DNA of 64,000 nt from assembly GCA_030407085.1 (NCBI GenBank), contig CM059582.1, positions 15,543,501 to 15,607,500 on the forward strand, read 5' to 3'. Below are positions 60,542-64,000 of this stretch, piece after piece. A program made the translations under genes and the position numbers. This DNA comes from Trichopria drosophilae (lineage: Eukaryota; Arthropoda; Insecta; Hymenoptera; Diapriidae). The notes beneath the pieces were generated by a model, which made no database searches, was not told the origin of the DNA, and saw only the letters and a program-made list of their open reading frames with translations. Position 1 is the stretch's first letter; each line of letters opens with the position of its first letter.

Positions 60542-60791
60542 CTATAGTCCTCGACCTAAGTTATACGGTCGGTTCTCTCAAAATGGAGGAAGTTTGACCA
60601 AAGTTAACTTTGTTTATATCCGTGCAATGGATGCTTCTGTGTGTTAGTGTGTCGTGAAGCGAGTGATGCTTAGCGAAACAATGTGGTGGGGAAAGCAGAG
60701 GAAGAGACTGGTATAACTTTGGATACGACAAACGTATGACTTAGGATAGACATATAACTTTGGACGGTATAATTTAAGGCGCGGACTACTA
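60542..60791. mobile_element. CCTAAGTTATA-type MITE, decayed ends
   Basis: Left CTATAGTCCTCGACCTAAGT and right GGCGCGGACTACTAT; the body matches 5451-6254 and 24194-24472 (GTGTGTTAGTGTGTCGTGAAG). Confidence 0.75.
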
Positions 60792-60811
60792 TATGCAAAA
60801 CTGTAATTCGT

Positions 60812-63297
60812 GAAGTAACACTACCCAAGTGCCACTCGGGGATTTACATTTTGTTACGCACGTTTTATAGAGAATCGAAAAATATTTGATACGTATTTTT
60901 TTGTTTCGGCAGACATGACGTTTTCAGGGATGAAAATAGGGGTTGAAATATTGATTTTTTTAATAAACGGATGCATTTCCTTCCAGTGCTGACATGCGAT
61001 TTATTTATAACTTCATATATTTATGTAATTTTATGCGGTCATCACGAATATGACCACGAAAATGGTCGGCAATGTCATTTTCAAGGTCAAAACTAAAAAA
61101 AAGCTCAAAAACGCGTCGTTTTTTTGCTTTTACAGGAATATATTGAAAAGCATCGTTTTTTTATAAATAAGTAAATATGTATTTGAAAAAATATGCATTT
61201 AACTAATTTATGTATTCTAACCAGTAGAAGTGGTTTGAACAATCTTTGTTTAAACAATTTGCTAAAAAATGTAAAATATGGAGAAATTTGTAGAGCTATT
61301 CAATTTCATTGATAAAAAATAAATCGAAACCATGTCTTATTATAGAATTATTTATACAAAGTTTAATATAAAAATTAATGAAACACTTATATGGGTAAAT
61401 CCACAGAACTTTTAACTTTACGCTTTAAGAAAAACATTTTTTTTTTCGGTGGCACACATTTAAAATCAACCTGAGGCCACTCCTAAACATATAAAATGTA
61501 AAAAAACGACACGTTACGACTTTTAAATGATTGTTCCAGCGCAGTCAGGTAAAACGAGACCTAAAATTATATCTTCGAACCAAACATATTTCTGTACGCG
61601 GAAAACAGATGAAATTTGTTACTCGGGGTTTTTCAAGTTACTGGTCACGAATCCGTCAACAGATATTTAGAATTCAAGATAGCGAATTCAATATGGAAGA
61701 CCGAATTTGTAAGAAGTTACTCATACAAGCTGAAATTGGGTATTCGGGGGTTTTCTTTCTTTTTGCTTTTAGGTGCATAATATACCAATTTTAGCAGCAA
61801 ACATTTATTTAAGTCGATTTAAGGCATTACAATCCCAATTCCTGAAAAAAAATTTAAATAGGTATAACGTAAGTTGTCATTAGTACCATATTTATTCATT
61901 TTTAACCAGAAAAGATGAAGCAAGGGAGATGAAAAACAAAGTTACTCAAAGTTACATTTTCATTATTTCTGGAGCAAAGCTATAGCGAATCTCAGCCGAT
62001 GAGCGACCCCGAATACACAGTTTCAGCTGGTTCAAGCAACTTTTTAGGAATTTGGTCCGCCATGTTGTATCTACCATCTTCAATTTTTAATATTTGTCAA
62101 CGTTTTTATGATCAGTTACCAATAAAACCCGCGCGTAACAAATTTCAGCATTTTTCCGTGTAAAGAAAGGAGTTTGTGTCAAAGAGATAGTTTCATGTCT
62201 TGTTTTATCCCTGAACATCGTATTGTATTTCTGGAACAAGCTCAGAGTACTATTATGGCACCTAAAACAATAAATTACGCCAATAATCGAGGCATTTAAT
62301 TGTGTATAGTTCGTGTGCCTGACAAAAGTGTCATTTTTCAACAACAGTTACGCACGAAGGCTATAGGTTGTAATAGGCACAGAATTGAGATGAGACAAGG
62401 CACACCTTATTCCTTGGAATACGTCACTTATTATATCATCAATTAAAAATTCCCAAAGTGGAGCCATAATAGTTTGTTCCAAAAGTTACAGTTAGAAATT
62501 AATGAAAATTCAATTTTTCATAAATTCATTACACGCGACTTTGGACGCATGTCATTCTTGTTAAGATATAGGCATACCTATTTTCGAGTATCTTTGGATT
62601 TTATAAAGTGCAATTAATCAACCGTATGATTTTCAAATGAAAAGAATACACGTTCCAAAAGTTACAGAACAAAATATTAAAAAAAATACGATTTGCACGC
62701 AGCAGTTTATTCAAATTTTATGAGCTTTCGTGTTTCTTTTGGTTTTTTAATCAACTATCATGCAAAATAAATAACTGTACCTTGAAAAGCATATCCTTTT
62801 TAGTAAATAGTAATGTTTTAGAAATATTTCTGTACAGCTTATTTGCGTGAATATTAAAATAACATGAAAGTCAAAAGTTCTGTGGATTTGCCCATATACG
62901 GTTTTGTTCAAACACATTTGTTCAAATACATATTTACTTATTAGAAAAAAATGATGCCTTTCAATATAAACCTATAAAAGCAAAAGAAAACAACGTGTTT
63001 TTGAGCTTTTTTTTAGTTTTGACCTTGAAAATGACCTTGCCGGCCATTTTCGTGGTCATATTCGTGATGAGCGCATAAAATTACATAGATATATGAAGTT
63101 ACAAATAAATCGCATGTCAGCACTGGAAGGAAATGCATCCGTTTATTAAAAAATTCAATATTTCAACCCCTATTTTCATCCCTTAAAACGTCATGTCTGC
63201 CGAAACAAAAAAATACGTATCAAATATTTTTCGATTCTCTATAAAATGCGCGTAACAAAAAGTCAATCCCCGAGTGGCACTTAGGTAGTGTTACTTG
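60812..63297. repeat. 2.5-kb palindrome
   Basis: Ends AAGTAACACTACCCAAGTGC and GCACTTAGGTAGTGTTACTT. Arms of 600-650 bases are well conserved (60812-61430 against 62850-63297), and weaker pairing continues inward (AAATTTGTTACTCGGGGTTT against AAAACCCGCGCGTAACAAAT). The loop region 61640-62060 holds short AATATGG / CGCCATGTTG words related to the other foldbacks. No convincing ORF. Confidence 0.85.
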
Positions 63298-63948
63298 TAG
63301 AGAATAACTTGAAATAACAGCGAAAGTTTAGAAATGTCGTAAAATCAGTTTCAAGTACGTTTAATCGTATCTACTTTCTTGTTCATCCTCCAAGATACTG
63401 AACGCCATAACAGAATAATTTTGGTTACAACAAGTTCCTTAAGAAAACGTTCAGAGTCACTTTCTATCTACACTAGGTTAATTAATTGAATGTGGAGGAT
63501 CACGAAGATCAACTGTCCTAATCAGTAAAATGTTCCCAAGCATGAAGTGTAACAGTAAAAATTAAAAGATACCGCAGATATCTGTAAATATGCAAACTAG
63601 TATTTTTTTGACATTCCTCACAAAGTAGGTCATCTGACTTTTTTTAGGGCAATTTTGAAATCAATCTCAACTCTTTTCTATTTTGCTGTCTGGGAAGCTC
63701 CAAACTCATTCTGAAGGGTGTACTTTCAGTAAGAGTAAGGTTTTCTGAAGGATCCCAATGAGTGAAATGTTCATGCTTCATGATCAAAATATACATGTCC
63801 AAAATTATTAAATCCCAGCATACAAGACTTCAGATTTTGAATTGAGTTTCTTGACTTTCTGTGATGCTTACGGCTGCTATTCCTGTCAATACATGCAGTT
63901 ATGGATGTCCTCTATTTATCCCAACTCTTTAGCTAACAACTTTTAAGT

Positions 63949-64000
63949 ACGGTAGAGTCTCGGTATATTTGCCCGCTCGGTTCCTCGCATTCCTCTCCTA
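63949..64000. mobile_element. Left end of a CAGAGTCCCGGTATATTTGC-type element, cut by the window
   Basis: Reads ACGGTAGAGTCTCGGTATAT then TTGCCCGCTCGG, matching the start of the element at 20292. Confidence 0.55.

Noticed and set aside
61531..61794. 87-aa plus-strand ORF
   Set aside because: Sits in a palindrome arm that repeats in inverse at 62090-62170; no domain.

Overview
The window is eukaryotic, AT-rich and intron-bearing. It most likely comes from an arthropod, probably an insect. The evidence is a run of the canonical arthropod telomere word TTAGG, animal housekeeping genes with GT-AG introns, a Jockey/CR1-type LINE, Penelope-like elements and a very heavy load of small inverted-repeat transposons. 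The species cannot be named from sequence alone.

Five protein-coding genes can be reconstructed. From left to right these are: (1) RUVBL2/reptin on the minus strand (3477-4865), a single coding exon with a probable 5'UTR intron. (2) A 20-exon HEAT-repeat gene on the minus strand (16500-33937) that I reconstruct exon by exon to 1578 aa with all phases compatible; it matches maestro heat-like repeat protein 1 (MROH1). (3) A small intronless gene of unknown function (21178-21927, minus) nested in MROH1 intron 12. (4) A calcium- and integrin-binding (CIB-type) EF-hand gene on the plus strand in five exons (55374-56186, 184 aa). (5) OSTC, a subunit of the oligosaccharyltransferase complex, on the minus strand in four exons (57601-58253, 149 aa). 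CIB and OSTC converge, with a transposon array between them.

Almost everything else is transposon. Retroelements are one LINE (about 6265-10170, minus), two broken Penelope-like elements (about 15190-15900 and 37560-40380, minus), two copies of a tRNA-derived SINE (10309, 52988) and a solo-LTR-like insert (48789-49086). DNA elements fall in four classes. The first is many small elements with CAGTAG-type ends and TA duplications (pogo/Tigger type). The second is TTAA-flanked elements, some of them long foldbacks. The third is elements with CCCAG...CTGGG ends. The fourth is long palindromes of 0.5-3.9 kb.

The most striking pattern is that many of the DNA elements carry a short word just inside the terminal repeat and repeat that word internally. 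In three cases the word has grown into a tandem array: 2.4 kb at 155-2600, 0.8 kb at 56317-57090 and 0.2 kb at 30518-30730. Nesting is deep and often exactly readable, because the second arm of a palindrome or an interrupted ORF preserves the empty insertion site.

Long gene-free stretches not listed as features are AT-rich sequence in which I see no gene: 10600-11640, 11850-12515, 13500-14700, 15900-16230, 22000-23370, 29000-29870, 33940-34510, 35900-36400, 40390-41150, 43330-44150, 47620-48680, 53850-54200 and 63300-63940.
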